A DNA stretch of 64,000 nucleotides from CAUJGP01 sp964612425 (GCA_964612425.1 CAZTDX010000005.1:1-64000), one strand, 5' to 3'. Shown: positions 18,339 through 27,706, counted from the stretch's first letter. Notes: generated by a model from the letters alone, not told the origin. Made by a program: numbers and translations.

Positions 18339-20735
18339 ATGAAAAAGTATTTAAAGCAGAGAGGAGCGCTGCTTCTTCTGCACACGCTGCTCATTTTAAT
18401 TTTTACGGCCTGTATAGGGTCGAACAGTTCAAATCCAATTCTTAAACCGAATTTAGTTCATGCAGATGATGGACCAGAACAAAATCCCTATCGAATAGAA
18501 TTCGACGAAACCAATGTCGATTTTACCTACGGGGTTTATCGTGAACTAGAAATCCATTTAAATGGTGGAACGATTGATAAAGATATCGTTTGGCAAAATA
18601 TTGAAGGCGATTTACCTCCTGGTTTAGTCCTTGAAAACTCCAATACCACAACCATTCGTTTATTTGGCGCCGGAGAATTTGAAGATCGCTGGTGCTTTGT
18701 CTTATCTACTTCAAACACTAATAACACACTGGTTAGTCGCGAAATCTGTGTCAACGGTATTGAAAACAAAGAATTGGACTACCCTCGCTTTAAAAAAAGA
18801 GCCGTTTTACCCAATGGGGAAGTCACAAAAGTTTACCGTGAAAGAATTAAATATGTTGCTAAAAAGAAATATACTTATTCTGGAGAGATTCTACAGTCAC
18901 AAATTTCAAAAGGCATGAAGGTCACTTTTGAAAAGAAAAATAACCGATTTCTTGTTGCAGGGACACCGAAAGAAGATGGCGTTTATCGTTTCTCAATAGT
19001 GCTCGCAGATCAATTAGGCCATCAAGTCAGTAAACAATATCAATTTGAAGTGCTTCCTAAAGTAGAACCACCACCACCCGATGAGCCTCCGCCAGTAGAT
19101 GTTATACCTGAGCCAGAGCCTCAACCACAACCTATCTATCAGTGTCCTCCCGGCTATTATTACAATCCCACATTAGGATATTGCGTTGAAGATAGAGCGG
19201 CGTCGTGTCCTCCCGGAAGTTATTACGATCCCTACAAAGGATCTTGCGAGCATTATCGCACAGAACCCACTTGTGGATATGATGAATATTATGATTATTT
19301 TCTTGAACGTTGTGTACAAAAGGAATACCCACGTTGTCCTTGGAACTATGAATACAGTTACTATTATGGACGTTGTATTAGACTTTCCTACACTTGTTCC
19401 TTTGGTTATGAATACGATTGGAACTCAAGAGAGTGCCGTCGTTCTTGGAACTCAAGAAATTGTCATTATGATTCTTATTGGGATTATTTATTAGGTCGTT
19501 GTGAACCCTACTGGAAAGGGTGTCACGCAGGATACCGATGGGATCATAACTCCCATAATTGCGTTCGTCGCTCGGTTGAGTGCAGACGCGGTGAATACTA
19601 TGATCCAAGCTACGGTCAGTGCGTGAAAAGAAATGAATACTGCGAACCAGGAACTCGCTATGATTACCGATCTGGTCGATGTGAATACTTTGATCATGAA
19701 GGTCGATGTCCACGAGGGCAGCATTGGGACTTCCACAAAAAGTCTTGTGAATCTGATAATCAACACAACCCTCCGCCACCCAGACCACCTTGTGAAGATG
19801 CCGTACAATCTCCAGTTGCTTGTGCTCAATACGCCGGTCAATATGGAATTCCCAATAATGCCACTCAAGGAATGGCTAATTGGACTAAAAACACTTGTAC
19901 TGCAGCCATAAAATATACAGGTGGATGCTCCGTCCCCGCGAACAACGTTTGCCGTGAAGAAAATCAAACTCCTGTTGCTTGCTCTCAATATGCGGGCCAA
20001 TATGGAATTCCAAATAATGCCACTCAAGGACACGCGAGGTGGTCAAAGAACTCTTGTTCCGGCGAAATAAAATATTTAGGCGGGTGCTCCGTCCCCGGAA
20101 GACCAGTAGATCCTAATCCTCAATGTAAAGATGAACGACAAACTCCCGTAGCTTGCGCTGACTATGCTGGACAATACGGTATCCCTGCTAACGCCACAGA
20201 AGGACGCGCTTCGTGGACTAAAAATAGTTGCACGGGCGATATCAAGTACACTGGCGGGTGCTCTGTCCCCAGAGCAACTTGTAAAGATGAGCCTCAATCT
20301 CCAGTTTCTTGTGCCGACTACGCTGGACAATACGGTATCCCGTCAAACGCTACTGAAGGGCGCGCTTCGTGGACTAAAAACAGCTGTACCGGTGACATCA
20401 GATACACCGGCGGATGCTCCATCCCCAGACCGACTTGTAGAGATGAGCCTCAATCTCCAGTTTCTTGTGCCGACTACGCTGGACAATACGGTATCCCGTC
20501 AAACGCTACTGAAGGGCGCGCTTCGTGGACTAAAAACAGCTGTACCGGTGACATCAGATACACCGGCGGATGCTCCATCCCCAGACCGACTTGTAGAGAT
20601 GAGCCTCAATCTCCAGTTTCTTGTGCCGACTACGCTGGACAATACGGCATCCCAGCGGGTGCTACTCGTGGCTCCGCATCTTGGACAAAAAACAGCTGTA
20701 CTGGTGAAATCAGATACACTGGAGGCTGCCACTAA
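18339..20735 (+). CDS. Large Cys-rich repeat lipoprotein, probable surface protein
   Basis: 798 residues. A lipoprotein signal ends in LIFTAC. Two Ig/cadherin-like (He_PIG-type) segments follow (GDLPPGLVL near residue 90; YRFSIVLADQLGHQ near 220), then a Pro-rich linker. Next are about ten short repeats of the form C-P-x-G-x-Y-Y-D-x4-G-x-C (about residues 265-480), and six repeats of about 52 residues with the core DYAGQYGIP...SWTKNSCTG.I.YTGGC (about 485-798). Each long repeat has four Cys, so disulfide bonding outside the cytoplasm is likely. The start has AGGGGG upstream, a sigma-54 promoter precedes it, and a hairpin terminator follows. An adhesin or envelope-structure role is an inference; no catalytic motif is seen. 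Confidence 0.8.
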   Translation: MKKYLKQRGALLLLHTLLILIFTACIGSNSSNPILKPNLVHADDGPEQNPYRIEFDETNVDFTYGVYRELEIHLNGGTIDKDIVWQNIEGDLPPGLVLENSNTTTIRLFGAGEFEDRWCFVLSTSNTNNTLVSREICVNGIENKELDYPRFKKRAVLPNGEVTKVYRERIKYVAKKKYTYSGEILQSQISKGMKVTFEKKNNRFLVAGTPKEDGVYRFSIVLADQLGHQVSKQYQFEVLPKVEPPPPDEPPPVDVIPEPEPQPQPIYQCPPGYYYNPTLGYCVEDRAASCPPGSYYDPYKGSCEHYRTEPTCGYDEYYDYFLERCVQKEYPRCPWNYEYSYYYGRCIRLSYTCSFGYEYDWNSRECRRSWNSRNCHYDSYWDYLLGRCEPYWKGCHAGYRWDHNSHNCVRRSVECRRGEYYDPSYGQCVKRNEYCEPGTRYDYRSGRCEYFDHEGRCPRGQHWDFHKKSCESDNQHNPPPPRPPCEDAVQSPVACAQYAGQYGIPNNATQGMANWTKNTCTAAIKYTGGCSVPANNVCREENQTPVACSQYAGQYGIPNNATQGHARWSKNSCSGEIKYLGGCSVPGRPVDPNPQCKDERQTPVACADYAGQYGIPANATEGRASWTKNSCTGDIKYTGGCSVPRATCKDEPQSPVSCADYAGQYGIPSNATEGRASWTKNSCTGDIRYTGGCSIPRPTCRDEPQSPVSCADYAGQYGIPSNATEGRASWTKNSCTGDIRYTGGCSIPRPTCRDEPQSPVSCADYAGQYGIPAGATRGSASWTKNSCTGEIRYTGGCH
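20281..20735 (+). repeat. 156-bp tandem DNA repeats within the Cys-rich lipoprotein gene
   Basis: Units begin at 20281, 20437 and 20593, an exact 156-bp (52-codon) period. The first two units are almost identical and the third drifts after its first half. Less similar units extend upstream to about 19794. Such near-identical in-frame repeats can gain or lose copies by recombination or slippage, changing protein length without a frameshift. Confidence 0.9.
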
Positions 20736-20788
20736 TTACCACGGGTATTTATAAGCCAAGTAATACCAAGCATTTAAATAGCTACTTT

Positions 20789-20822
20789 GAAAGGGGTGTT
20801 TTAAAGCACCCCTTTCTTTTAT
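20789..20822 (+). terminator. Rho-independent terminator
   Basis: A perfect 10-bp stem, gaaaggggtg (20789-20798) and cacccctttc (20807-20816), with an 8-base loop, is followed by ttttatta. It lies about 55 bases after the Cys-rich lipoprotein stop codon and fits termination of that transcript. Confidence 0.85.
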
Positions 20823-20922
20823 TAGCTGCAACTTTTTGTCACAATGTCTAAATAATAACAGTTTAATTAATCATCAAAATAAATTATATTTAGTGTCCAT
20901 AAATCATGAGGACCTAAATAAA

Positions 20923-22722
20923 ATGAACATACAAACACGAAAATTAAAATTGTATTTTATTTCTTTATTATTATTTTTATCGGCCCAAGGGTTGACTGAA
21001 ACTACCAGAGTCAATTCTCAACTCGAAAATTGGTCTCCCGAACTTCAATTTCGACAACAACTCGAAACCATCAATAAGAATTATTTAAATAATGCTATGA
21101 CAGTTAAAGTTACTCCGTCAGGTTTTTCTAAGCTAAAAACCAAAATTCCCCAAATTTTAAAAAATCAAAATTTAAATCAGAACACCCAACCTAATTTAAC
21201 TATGAATTTGGGCAGTTTTAAAATGGATCAACTTAAAAGTCTGACACAAGGTAAATTAAAGAATTTTGTTATTCTTCTTAAACCTATGCTTGAAAACATC
21301 TTCAAAGTTTCTTTAGACCAAGTTTCACCTGTAGTTCAATTTGAAAATTTATTTTATTCTTTTGATTTATCGAAATTAGATCTTCAAATTAAAAATACAA
21401 AAAATGAAAATGAAATCATACTTAGCTTGAATATTGAAGTCTCTGATATTATTCTTCGCTGGGACTCCGCAAATATAACTCCCAATGCTGAAGGCATAAG
21501 TCATGCTGTGCCAACACCAAGTTTGGGCTCTTTTAAATTAATAAAAGCAGAAACCAAGATGGCCCTAAAAAGACCATTTACGCTTAAAGGGGATATCCAT
21601 GTCTCTCAAAATGAGGACAAGAAAATACAATTAGGATTAAATGATTTAACAATGAATCTTAACAAAGTTGATTTGAATTTTGATTTTAAACAAATTCAGT
21701 GGAAACAACTTACTGAAAGCAACAAAGAACAAATCGACGCTTTAAATGAACTTGCCCAGTCATTTTTAAAAGAAGATCTCCCGATTGTAGTTTCATCGAT
21801 ACAAACTGCAATTTCTAACGGAAAACTGGCCACATTATTCAATGGACAAGCATCGGAATTTGCTCATCAATACACAGAAGTAGGAACGACCATACCTGAA
21901 GTTTTTACCAAAAAAGACTCGGATACCAATAAAGACACAATCATTGCCGGCTTTAATTTAAAAGCAATGAAATTTATCAATGATTCACTCTTTTTAGGCT
22001 TTAACTCATTTATTGAGAGTAGCAGCAATAATTATCCCTTACTGAGTAATATCAATGATGAGAAAAAAACAAAATCATTAAAAAACTTTATATCTACAAC
22101 TGATGCAAAGACGGATAAGAGTGCTGACCTCACACTTTTAGTGAGTACAGATTTGATTCGTCGTTACTTTCAAATAAATTTTGAACACAAGGTTTTCTCT
22201 AACTTAAATTTTGAAGACTATCATACGACGGTGGATATATTAGACGCGCCTAAAGTGAAGGTGCTCTCAAAAGACGAATATAAAAAGTATAATATTACTC
22301 CCCGAACAAACTCAATTTATTTAATTTCAAGTAGTCTCATCAATCTTGATTTAACGAATTCAAGACTTGCAACACTCCCTTTGCGCTCCATCCAAGTCGC
22401 AGGAACTGTTCTTTTAAGTTTAAACTACATCAGTGATAACAAGTTTACTTTGCTCCTTGAGCAAATACTCGATGCTTCATTACCAAAGGAAAATTTTATA
22501 ATAAGAACTTCATTTAGTACTGCAACGTTGCAATTTAATCGATTCCTTAATAACCATGCCATTAATTTAATGTCCAGTTTGAGCTTAGTAAAAAATCAAC
22601 GAGGAGTATTTCAAATGCTTCCCGACTCCATGCTTGGGATTCCAACTTTAATAAAGACGATAGCGCCAAGTGCTGAATCTCCTGAAATGCTACTGATTGA
22701 TATGAGCTTTGATAAAAAATAA
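20923..22722 (+). CDS. Secreted protein of unknown function
   Basis: About 599 residues with a signal peptide (KLKLYFISLLLFLSAQG). The ATG at 20923 is preferred because GAGGA lies 10 bases before it; the frame stays open upstream to 20836 without a site. The mature part is rich in Lys, Asn, Leu and Ser, has essentially no Cys, and alternates hydrophobic strands with polar turns. This suggests a large beta-rich periplasmic or outer-membrane-associated protein. No domain was recognised. It follows the terminator of the Cys-rich lipoprotein and so is probably transcribed separately. Confidence 0.7.
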   Translation: MNIQTRKLKLYFISLLLFLSAQGLTETTRVNSQLENWSPELQFRQQLETINKNYLNNAMTVKVTPSGFSKLKTKIPQILKNQNLNQNTQPNLTMNLGSFKMDQLKSLTQGKLKNFVILLKPMLENIFKVSLDQVSPVVQFENLFYSFDLSKLDLQIKNTKNENEIILSLNIEVSDIILRWDSANITPNAEGISHAVPTPSLGSFKLIKAETKMALKRPFTLKGDIHVSQNEDKKIQLGLNDLTMNLNKVDLNFDFKQIQWKQLTESNKEQIDALNELAQSFLKEDLPIVVSSIQTAISNGKLATLFNGQASEFAHQYTEVGTTIPEVFTKKDSDTNKDTIIAGFNLKAMKFINDSLFLGFNSFIESSSNNYPLLSNINDEKKTKSLKNFISTTDAKTDKSADLTLLVSTDLIRRYFQINFEHKVFSNLNFEDYHTTVDILDAPKVKVLSKDEYKKYNITPRTNSIYLISSSLINLDLTNSRLATLPLRSIQVAGTVLLSLNYISDNKFTLLLEQILDASLPKENFIIRTSFSTATLQFNRFLNNHAINLMSSLSLVKNQRGVFQMLPDSMLGIPTLIKTIAPSAESPEMLLIDMSFDKK

Positions 22723-22804
22723 TTCGCCTTTGCTGAAGCAAGTTCTTTTTCAGAAAAGACTGTTTATAGTTGCTTTATAAAAATTCTAATCCATAATTAT
22801 TTAG

Positions 22805-23167
22805 ATGATTTTAAAGCAAATTTATATTTTCTTAGGGGGACTTTTTCTTGTTATTGGTGTTATTGGTGCTTTTTTACCTTTATTACCAACAACTCCATTT
22901 TTACTCCTGGCAGGATTCTTTTTCTCCAAGGGGTCAGATAAATTTCACCAATGGCTATTAAACCACAAGCACTTTGGGCCACCCATTCATGATTGGAATG
23001 AGCATGGGATCATACGATTAAAACACAAAATCCTCGCCACATCCATGCTCATCATTAGTGCGAGCTTTATGCTTCCAAGAGAAACAATTCCCATGGTAGG
23101 AAAAGCCTCTTTTTCAGTACTAGCCATTATTTTACTGACCTTTATTTGGTCGCGTCCATCACATTAA
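22805..23167 (+). CDS. DUF454 (YbaN-like) inner-membrane protein
   Basis: 120 residues. The family signature is plain: GVIGAFLPLLPTTPFLLLAG in the first hydrophobic segment, then FSKGSDKFHQWLLNHKHFGP and IHDWNEHGIIRLKHK, then two further hydrophobic segments. The biochemical role of DUF454 is unknown. The gene stands alone, convergent with the ParA-like gene, with 27 bases between their ends. Confidence 0.85.
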   Translation: MILKQIYIFLGGLFLVIGVIGAFLPLLPTTPFLLLAGFFFSKGSDKFHQWLLNHKHFGPPIHDWNEHGIIRLKHKILATSMLIISASFMLPRETIPMVGKASFSVLAIILLTFIWSRPSH

Positions 23168-23194
23168 ATTTTGCTACAGTTTATTCTGTTACTG

Positions 23195-24151
23195 TTACCA
23201 TAACCCAAGTAAGTCGCGGGAAACCCGATCGTAATCCTCTTTGGCATTTCCTTTAGAGTCAAAAATCGTTTTTCCGCTGGCAATGGTATTTTTGATTTCA
23301 GAAGTTTGTCTAACATAATTTCGAATCATCTGAGAGCCAAACATCTCCAGACATTGATTAAAATAGGCCTCACTCGCAGACTCTCGACCATCATATTTTG
23401 TAAAAAGTAATTTGATCTCAAAATTCAAATTAAAATCGTCTTTAATTTGATTTAAATCCGCTAAATGTTTTTGCGCTCCAAACAAAGTAAATTTATCGGG
23501 ATTAATGGGCAAAACAACGGTTGTTGAGGCACAAGTTACAGCGGTATTAAGAGCACTTAAGCTTGGTGAGGTATCTATAAAAATAAGATCATAATCTCCC
23601 ATAACACCCTCTAAGGTGCTACTTACTACTCGCCCTAAATTTCGAGTCCCCTGCAAGAGAACACGTTCAATCACCGAGTTATTTAAATTAGACGGCACTA
23701 AACCAATATTCTCAGACAGTTTTATAATGGCATCACTAAGTTTTATTTTCTTCTCTAGTACGTTAATAAAAACGGGTGTCTCTAAATCATCAATTCCAAA
23801 AGCAAAACTTAAATTAGCTTGCTGATCTAAATCTAAAAATAAAACACGATACCCGTACATCGCAGCCCGCAAGCCCATATTAAAGCAAGAGGTTGTTTTA
23901 GCCACTCCTCCCTTGAGCATTTGAAAAGAAAAAACCTGAGGTTGATAACGATAACCACGAGCTTGCAAATAAGCTCGTACCGATGACGGTGGAAGCAAGA
24001 TCTTTCCTTGCTTGAGGAGTGTATCGGCTTTTAAAATATCCAATTCCTTTTTAATTTTTTCTGGTTTTATCTTAAGAACAGAGGATAAATCTTCTAAACG
24101 TAAACAAAAATCATTGTTAAAAACACTTTCAGATTTGTTTTTATTTTTCAT
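23195..24151 (-). CDS. ParA-family ATPase with N-terminal HTH, orphan
   Basis: About 318 residues. The first 90 or so resemble a MerR/ParA-type helix-turn-helix region (LRLEDLSSVLKIKPEKIKKE). The P-loop is the deviant Walker A KGGVAKTTS (KGG.xKTT), followed by VLFLDLDQQANLSFAFG and the Walker B-like LIFIDTSPSLSALN. The ATG at 24151 follows GGAG by 7 bases. No ParB gene or parS-like site lies beside it, so it may position a non-chromosomal cargo (pili, chemoreceptors, plasmid-like DNA) or be a regulator. It follows oxyR on the same strand with a gap of about 60 bases and may share its transcript. Confidence 0.82.
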   Translation of the reverse strand: MKNKNKSESVFNNDFCLRLEDLSSVLKIKPEKIKKELDILKADTLLKQGKILLPPSSVRAYLQARGYRYQPQVFSFQMLKGGVAKTTSCFNMGLRAAMYGYRVLFLDLDQQANLSFAFGIDDLETPVFINVLEKKIKLSDAIIKLSENIGLVPSNLNNSVIERVLLQGTRNLGRVVSSTLEGVMGDYDLIFIDTSPSLSALNTAVTCASTTVVLPINPDKFTLFGAQKHLADLNQIKDDFNLNFEIKLLFTKYDGRESASEAYFNQCLEMFGSQMIRNYVRQTSEIKNTIASGKTIFDSKGNAKEDYDRVSRDLLGLW

Positions 24152-24212
24152 TGAATCACTCCATTGGTTATATTTATGCTGAGAGGAGCTTCCGTTCAAG
24201 GTTCATGGGACT

Positions 24213-25172
24213 TCAAACAGCTTCTATAACATCTAAATCTTTCATCTTGAGTCGTCGTAACTCAGTTGGCAGAGATTCTAGGATGGACTTTTCTAAAGAA
24301 TCAATCAACTCTTTTTTATAATGTTCACGCTGATAGACTAAACCTATTTCTCGCGCAGGAATGGGACGCTCAAAAGAAATTAACTGAGACTGCTTGCCAT
24401 AGTTTTCCGTCGAGAGCTGCGGCAATAAAGTATAACCGCCATAGTGATCAACAATATTTTTAAGCGTCTCTAAACTTCCACTCTCAAATTGAAACTGGGC
24501 GCCATTGGTTTTTGTTTTTTTGATGCTACAAATATCAAGCACTTGGTGACGAAGACAATGCCCTTCTTCTAAGAGCCAAATATCGGAAAATTTCAGTTGC
24601 GAGTATTTTATTTTTTTTAAATGCGCGAGCTCATGATCTTTATGACACAACAAGGAGAATGGTTCACAATATAAAGCTCTTTCAAAAATCTTAGATTGTT
24701 TTATGGGCAAGGCTAAAATTCCTACATCGATCTCATCATTTTGAAGAGAGTCGATGATTCTGTAGGTTTGCATCTCAAATAATTTCAATGACAACTCGGG
24801 ATTGTTCTTCTCAATCACGGGAAGGAGCAGTGGTAGTAAGTACGGGGCTATGGTCGGAATAATCCCCACGGTGAGAGTCCCCTCAATTACTCCAGAACGA
24901 ATTCCCGTCAAAAGAGAGTCAATTTTTTTTGCCTCAAAGACCACGGTTTGCATTTGTTCAATAATACGCTTACCCACTTCACTCAATAAAATTGGTTTTT
25001 TGGTCCGATCAAATAAAACAACGCCGAGTTCATCTTCGAGCTTTTGAATTTGCATACTGAGTGTGGGCTGAGTTACATGACAAGACTCCGCGGCCTTAGC
25101 AAAATGCCCATAACGATGAACAGCGAGGACGTATTCAAGCTGAGTTAAAGAAAAATTCAAATGAGTTAGCAT
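24213..25172 (-). CDS. oxyR: OxyR, peroxide-sensing LysR-family regulator
   Basis: 319 residues. The N-terminal winged helix-turn-helix is FAKAAESCHVTQPTLSMQIQ, followed by the linker helix and a two-lobed sensor domain. The redox pair is Cys206 and Cys215 in LEEGHCLRHQVLDIC, with the same nine-residue spacing as Cys199/Cys208 of Escherichia coli OxyR. Hydrogen peroxide should form the disulfide and switch on target promoters. It is divergent from ahpC, and a sequence fitting the OxyR operator lies between them, so it probably controls ahpCF and itself. Confidence 0.93.
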   Translation of the reverse strand: MLTHLNFSLTQLEYVLAVHRYGHFAKAAESCHVTQPTLSMQIQKLEDELGVVLFDRTKKPILLSEVGKRIIEQMQTVVFEAKKIDSLLTGIRSGVIEGTLTVGIIPTIAPYLLPLLLPVIEKNNPELSLKLFEMQTYRIIDSLQNDEIDVGILALPIKQSKIFERALYCEPFSLLCHKDHELAHLKKIKYSQLKFSDIWLLEEGHCLRHQVLDICSIKKTKTNGAQFQFESGSLETLKNIVDHYGGYTLLPQLSTENYGKQSQLISFERPIPAREIGLVYQREHYKKELIDSLEKSILESLPTELRRLKMKDLDVIEAV

Positions 25173-25185
25173 GAGTTTTAGGCTA

Positions 25186-25222
25186 ATAGATAAAATCTAT
25201 TGAAACAATAATAAAATCGATT
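25186..25222. promoter_or_regulatory. OxyR operator between oxyR and ahpC
   Basis: The arrangement is ATAG, 7 bases, CTAT, 7 bases, ATAA, 7 bases, GATT, against the OxyR pattern ATAG-N7-CTAT-N7-ATAG-N7-CTAT. The first half is perfect and the second weaker. It starts 14 bases from the oxyR start codon, fitting autorepression, and ends about 110 bases before the ahpC start, upstream of its likely promoter. Confidence 0.75.
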
Positions 25223-25331
25223 TTACTTAAATCGATTTTTATTTTAGGCTTTAAATTAGATAAAACACAGACGTTACGTGTCAAAGTGTAATGTCTTTTC
25301 CGTCGAACAAATTCGACATAGGAGAGCAAAA

Positions 25332-25898
25332 ATGAATACACTCATCAACACTAAACTTCCTGACTTTAAAGTTCAGGCTTACCATAATGATGCCTTCAAA
25401 GCCGTGTCACAAAATGATTTACTCGGCAAATGGTCTATCTTGTTTTTCTATCCCGCAGATTTTACTTTTGTTTGCCCAACAGAGCTTGGCGATATGGCTG
25501 ACAAGTATTCTGAGTTTCAAAAAATGGGAGTGGAAGTTTACTCTGTAAGCACAGACACTCATTTTACACACAAAGCTTGGCATGACGCATCTGAAACTAT
25601 CAAAAAAATTAAGTACCCAATGCTTGCAGATCCCACTGGCACTCTCACAAGAGCTTTTGGCGTGCACATTGAAGATGCAGGACTTGCTTATCGCGGAACA
25701 TTTTTAATTAATCCTGAGGGAAGAATTGTCCTGGCTGAAGTGAACGATAACGGCATCGGAAGAAACGCCGATGAGTTATTAAGAAAAGTTCAAGCCGCAC
25801 AATTTATTGCAAAAAACCCCAGCGAAGTTTGCCCTGCTAAATGGCATCCCGGTGAAAAAACTTTAAAGCCTGGACTTAATTTAGTTGGAAAAATTTAA
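25332..25898 (+). CDS. ahpC: Alkyl hydroperoxide reductase subunit C (2-Cys peroxiredoxin)
   Basis: 188 residues. It reduces hydrogen peroxide, organic peroxides and peroxynitrite with electrons from AhpF. The peroxidatic Cys48 lies in DFTFVCPTEL and the resolving Cys167 in SEVCPAKWHPG near the C-terminus, the typical AhpC arrangement. The ATG at 25332 follows AGGAG by 7 bases; the longer in-frame start at 25278 has no site. ahpF follows after 238 bases that contain a large palindrome. Expression is probably OxyR-dependent. Confidence 0.95.
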   Translation: MNTLINTKLPDFKVQAYHNDAFKAVSQNDLLGKWSILFFYPADFTFVCPTELGDMADKYSEFQKMGVEVYSVSTDTHFTHKAWHDASETIKKIKYPMLADPTGTLTRAFGVHIEDAGLAYRGTFLINPEGRIVLAEVNDNGIGRNADELLRKVQAAQFIAKNPSEVCPAKWHPGEKTLKPGLNLVGKI

Positions 25899-25904
25899 CT
25901 AACT

Positions 25905-26032
25905 TAGCTTCTGCTGAAAATGGCCTACTTCTTCGTTGAAAAAGTTTAAATCTCACTCAACGTAGAGGAACTACGCCTCGCTCGATTTAAATCTTTTCCG
26001 CCTCGAATTAGGCTCATTTTCAGCAGAAGCTA
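25905..26032. repeat. Palindromic element between ahpC and ahpF
   Basis: A perfect 18-bp inverted repeat, tagcttctgctgaaaatg (25905-25922) and its complement (26015-26032), encloses 92 bases that contain further paired blocks (gcct/aggc, tttaaatc/gatttaaa). A transcript could fold into a long hairpin that lowers read-through into ahpF or protects ahpC mRNA. No U-run follows, so it is not a canonical terminator. Confidence 0.75.
25937..25972 (+). repeat. Dispersed repeat, copy 2 (inside the ahpC-ahpF palindrome)
   Basis: This 36-bp stretch matches the minus strand of 31-66 with one mismatch. It lies in the loop side of the palindrome, so the palindromic element is probably a genome-wide repeat family with a truncated or variant copy at the window start. 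Confidence 0.7.
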
Positions 26033-26136
26033 AAGATTTTCCCACTCTGGTCTTTTCTATTGAAAAAAGTATGAGTGGGAAAAAAATAATTTATTTATAA
26101 ATAAAATATATTTATTTTTTAGTACTGGGAGAGCTT

Positions 26137-27693
26137 ATGCTAGACACTGCGATGAAAGAACAATTAAAATCCGTTTTCGCTCCACTTGAATCCACAATTA
26201 CTTTTGTTTATGACGAAAGTTCAAATCCCGATCAAGCGGAACTTCTAGAAATGCTTACGGAGCTCACGCAACTAAACCCGAAGATACAACTCAAAAGCTC
26301 TCTTAATCAGAACCCCATCCCAGCTTTTCAAATAGAAAAAAATAATCAAAAAACTGGCATCAATTTTAAAGGAATTCCCGGAGGCCATGAGTTCACCTCT
26401 CTCATTTTAGCTATTCTCCATACTGACGGAAAAGGAAAATTTCCAGATGAGGGAATCACAAAACGAATCAAAGCCCTATCAGGTCCGATTCATCTTAAAA
26501 CTTTTATATCCTTAACTTGTGAAAACTGCCCCGATGTCGTTCAAGCCTTAAATCAAATGGCCCTCATTCATGGAAACTTTACCCATGAAATGATTGATGG
26601 TGCTTATGTACAAGATGAAATCAAAAAACTATCTATTCAGGGCGTTCCCAGTGTTGTCCATGGTAATGAGCTGCTCCACTCTGGACGCATTCAATTTTTA
26701 GATTTACTCAATAAATTAGAAACAGCCTTTCCCCCTTCATCTACTAGTTCAAAAAGCGCAGGCGAACAAAACCTCGGTCACTTTGATATGGCGGTCATTG
26801 GTGGAGGCCCTGCCGGCGTGTCTTCAGCCATATACAGCGTAAGAAAAGGTTTAAAAACGACGCTCATCGCAGAAAGAGTGGGCGGACAAGTTCAAGACAC
26901 TAAAGGCATTGAAAATTTTATTTCAGTCACCTACACCGAAGGACCAGAGCTTTCCCATCAACTCCATAAACATTTAGAAAGTTATCCTGTTCAATTACTA
27001 GAACATCGCCGCGTGAAAGCTATTTTACCGACGAATCCTAAACAAATTCTCTTTGAAAGCGGAGAGACCTGCACGGCGGATCAAATCATCCTAGCCACAG
27101 GCGCTAAATGGCGAGAGCTTGGTATCCCTGGTGAAAAAGAATATCTTGGGCGAGGGGTCGCATTTTGCCCTCACTGCGATGGCCCCTATTATAAAGGTAA
27201 AGATATTGCAGTTATTGGTGGAGGTAATTCAGGTGTTGAGGCCGCGATCGACCTTGCGGGAATAGTTAATAAAGTAACTTTGTTTGAATTTCAAGACGCT
27301 CTCAAGGCAGATCAAGTTTTAGTAAACAAGCTCAAATCCCTATCCAATACTCAAATCATTACGTCTGCTAAAACTTCTGTGATTCAGGGAGATGGACAAA
27401 AAGTAATTAGTCTTGAGTACGTTGACCGAAAAACTCAAGAGAATAAAACTCTTCCCCTCGATGGAGTTTTTGTGCAAATTGGACTTTTACCTAATAGTCA
27501 TTTTGTAAAAGATCTTGTGAAGACCACGCCCTTTGGCGAAATTATAATTGATGAAAAAGGGCGAACATCTCTTCAGGGCGTCTACGCCGCAGGAGACGTT
27601 ACCACCACTCCCTTTAAGCAAATCATTATTGCAATGGGCGAGGGAGCCAAAGCAGCCCTGACAGCCTTTGAAGACCGGATGAGACAATCTTAG
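26137..27693 (+). CDS. ahpF: Alkyl hydroperoxide reductase subunit F
   Basis: 518 residues. NAD(P)H:peroxiredoxin oxidoreductase that recycles AhpC. The N-terminal double thioredoxin-like domain carries Cys128 and Cys131 (TCENCPD). The thioredoxin-reductase-like part has the FAD motif AVIGGGPAGVSSA (near residue 220), the redox pair Cys344 and Cys347 (FCPHCDG), the nucleotide-binding motif AVIGGGNSGVEAA, and the C-terminal FAD contact GVYAAGDVTT. The ATG has GGGAG 6 bases upstream. It is the second gene of the peroxide locus. Confidence 0.95.
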   Translation: MLDTAMKEQLKSVFAPLESTITFVYDESSNPDQAELLEMLTELTQLNPKIQLKSSLNQNPIPAFQIEKNNQKTGINFKGIPGGHEFTSLILAILHTDGKGKFPDEGITKRIKALSGPIHLKTFISLTCENCPDVVQALNQMALIHGNFTHEMIDGAYVQDEIKKLSIQGVPSVVHGNELLHSGRIQFLDLLNKLETAFPPSSTSSKSAGEQNLGHFDMAVIGGGPAGVSSAIYSVRKGLKTTLIAERVGGQVQDTKGIENFISVTYTEGPELSHQLHKHLESYPVQLLEHRRVKAILPTNPKQILFESGETCTADQIILATGAKWRELGIPGEKEYLGRGVAFCPHCDGPYYKGKDIAVIGGGNSGVEAAIDLAGIVNKVTLFEFQDALKADQVLVNKLKSLSNTQIITSAKTSVIQGDGQKVISLEYVDRKTQENKTLPLDGVFVQIGLLPNSHFVKDLVKTTPFGEIIIDEKGRTSLQGVYAAGDVTTTPFKQIIIAMGEGAKAALTAFEDRMRQS

Positions 27694-27706
27694 AATTTAG
27701 TCTAAT

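Noticed and set aside
19186..20754. Several open frames in other frames and on the minus strand inside the Cys-rich repeat gene (for example 20164-20754)
   Set aside because: They follow from the in-frame tandem repeats of the real gene, show repeated shifted peptides and have no start signals.
25186..25240. Direct repeat of aaatcgattttt in the oxyR-ahpC region as a separate element
   Set aside because: It overlaps the OxyR-like site and the AT-rich promoter; no independent evidence for a separate binding site.
26035..26096. Hairpin tttcccactc/gagtgggaaa as an ahpC terminator
   Set aside because: The stem is followed by A-rich bases on the + strand rather than a U-run, so intrinsic termination is unlikely in that direction.
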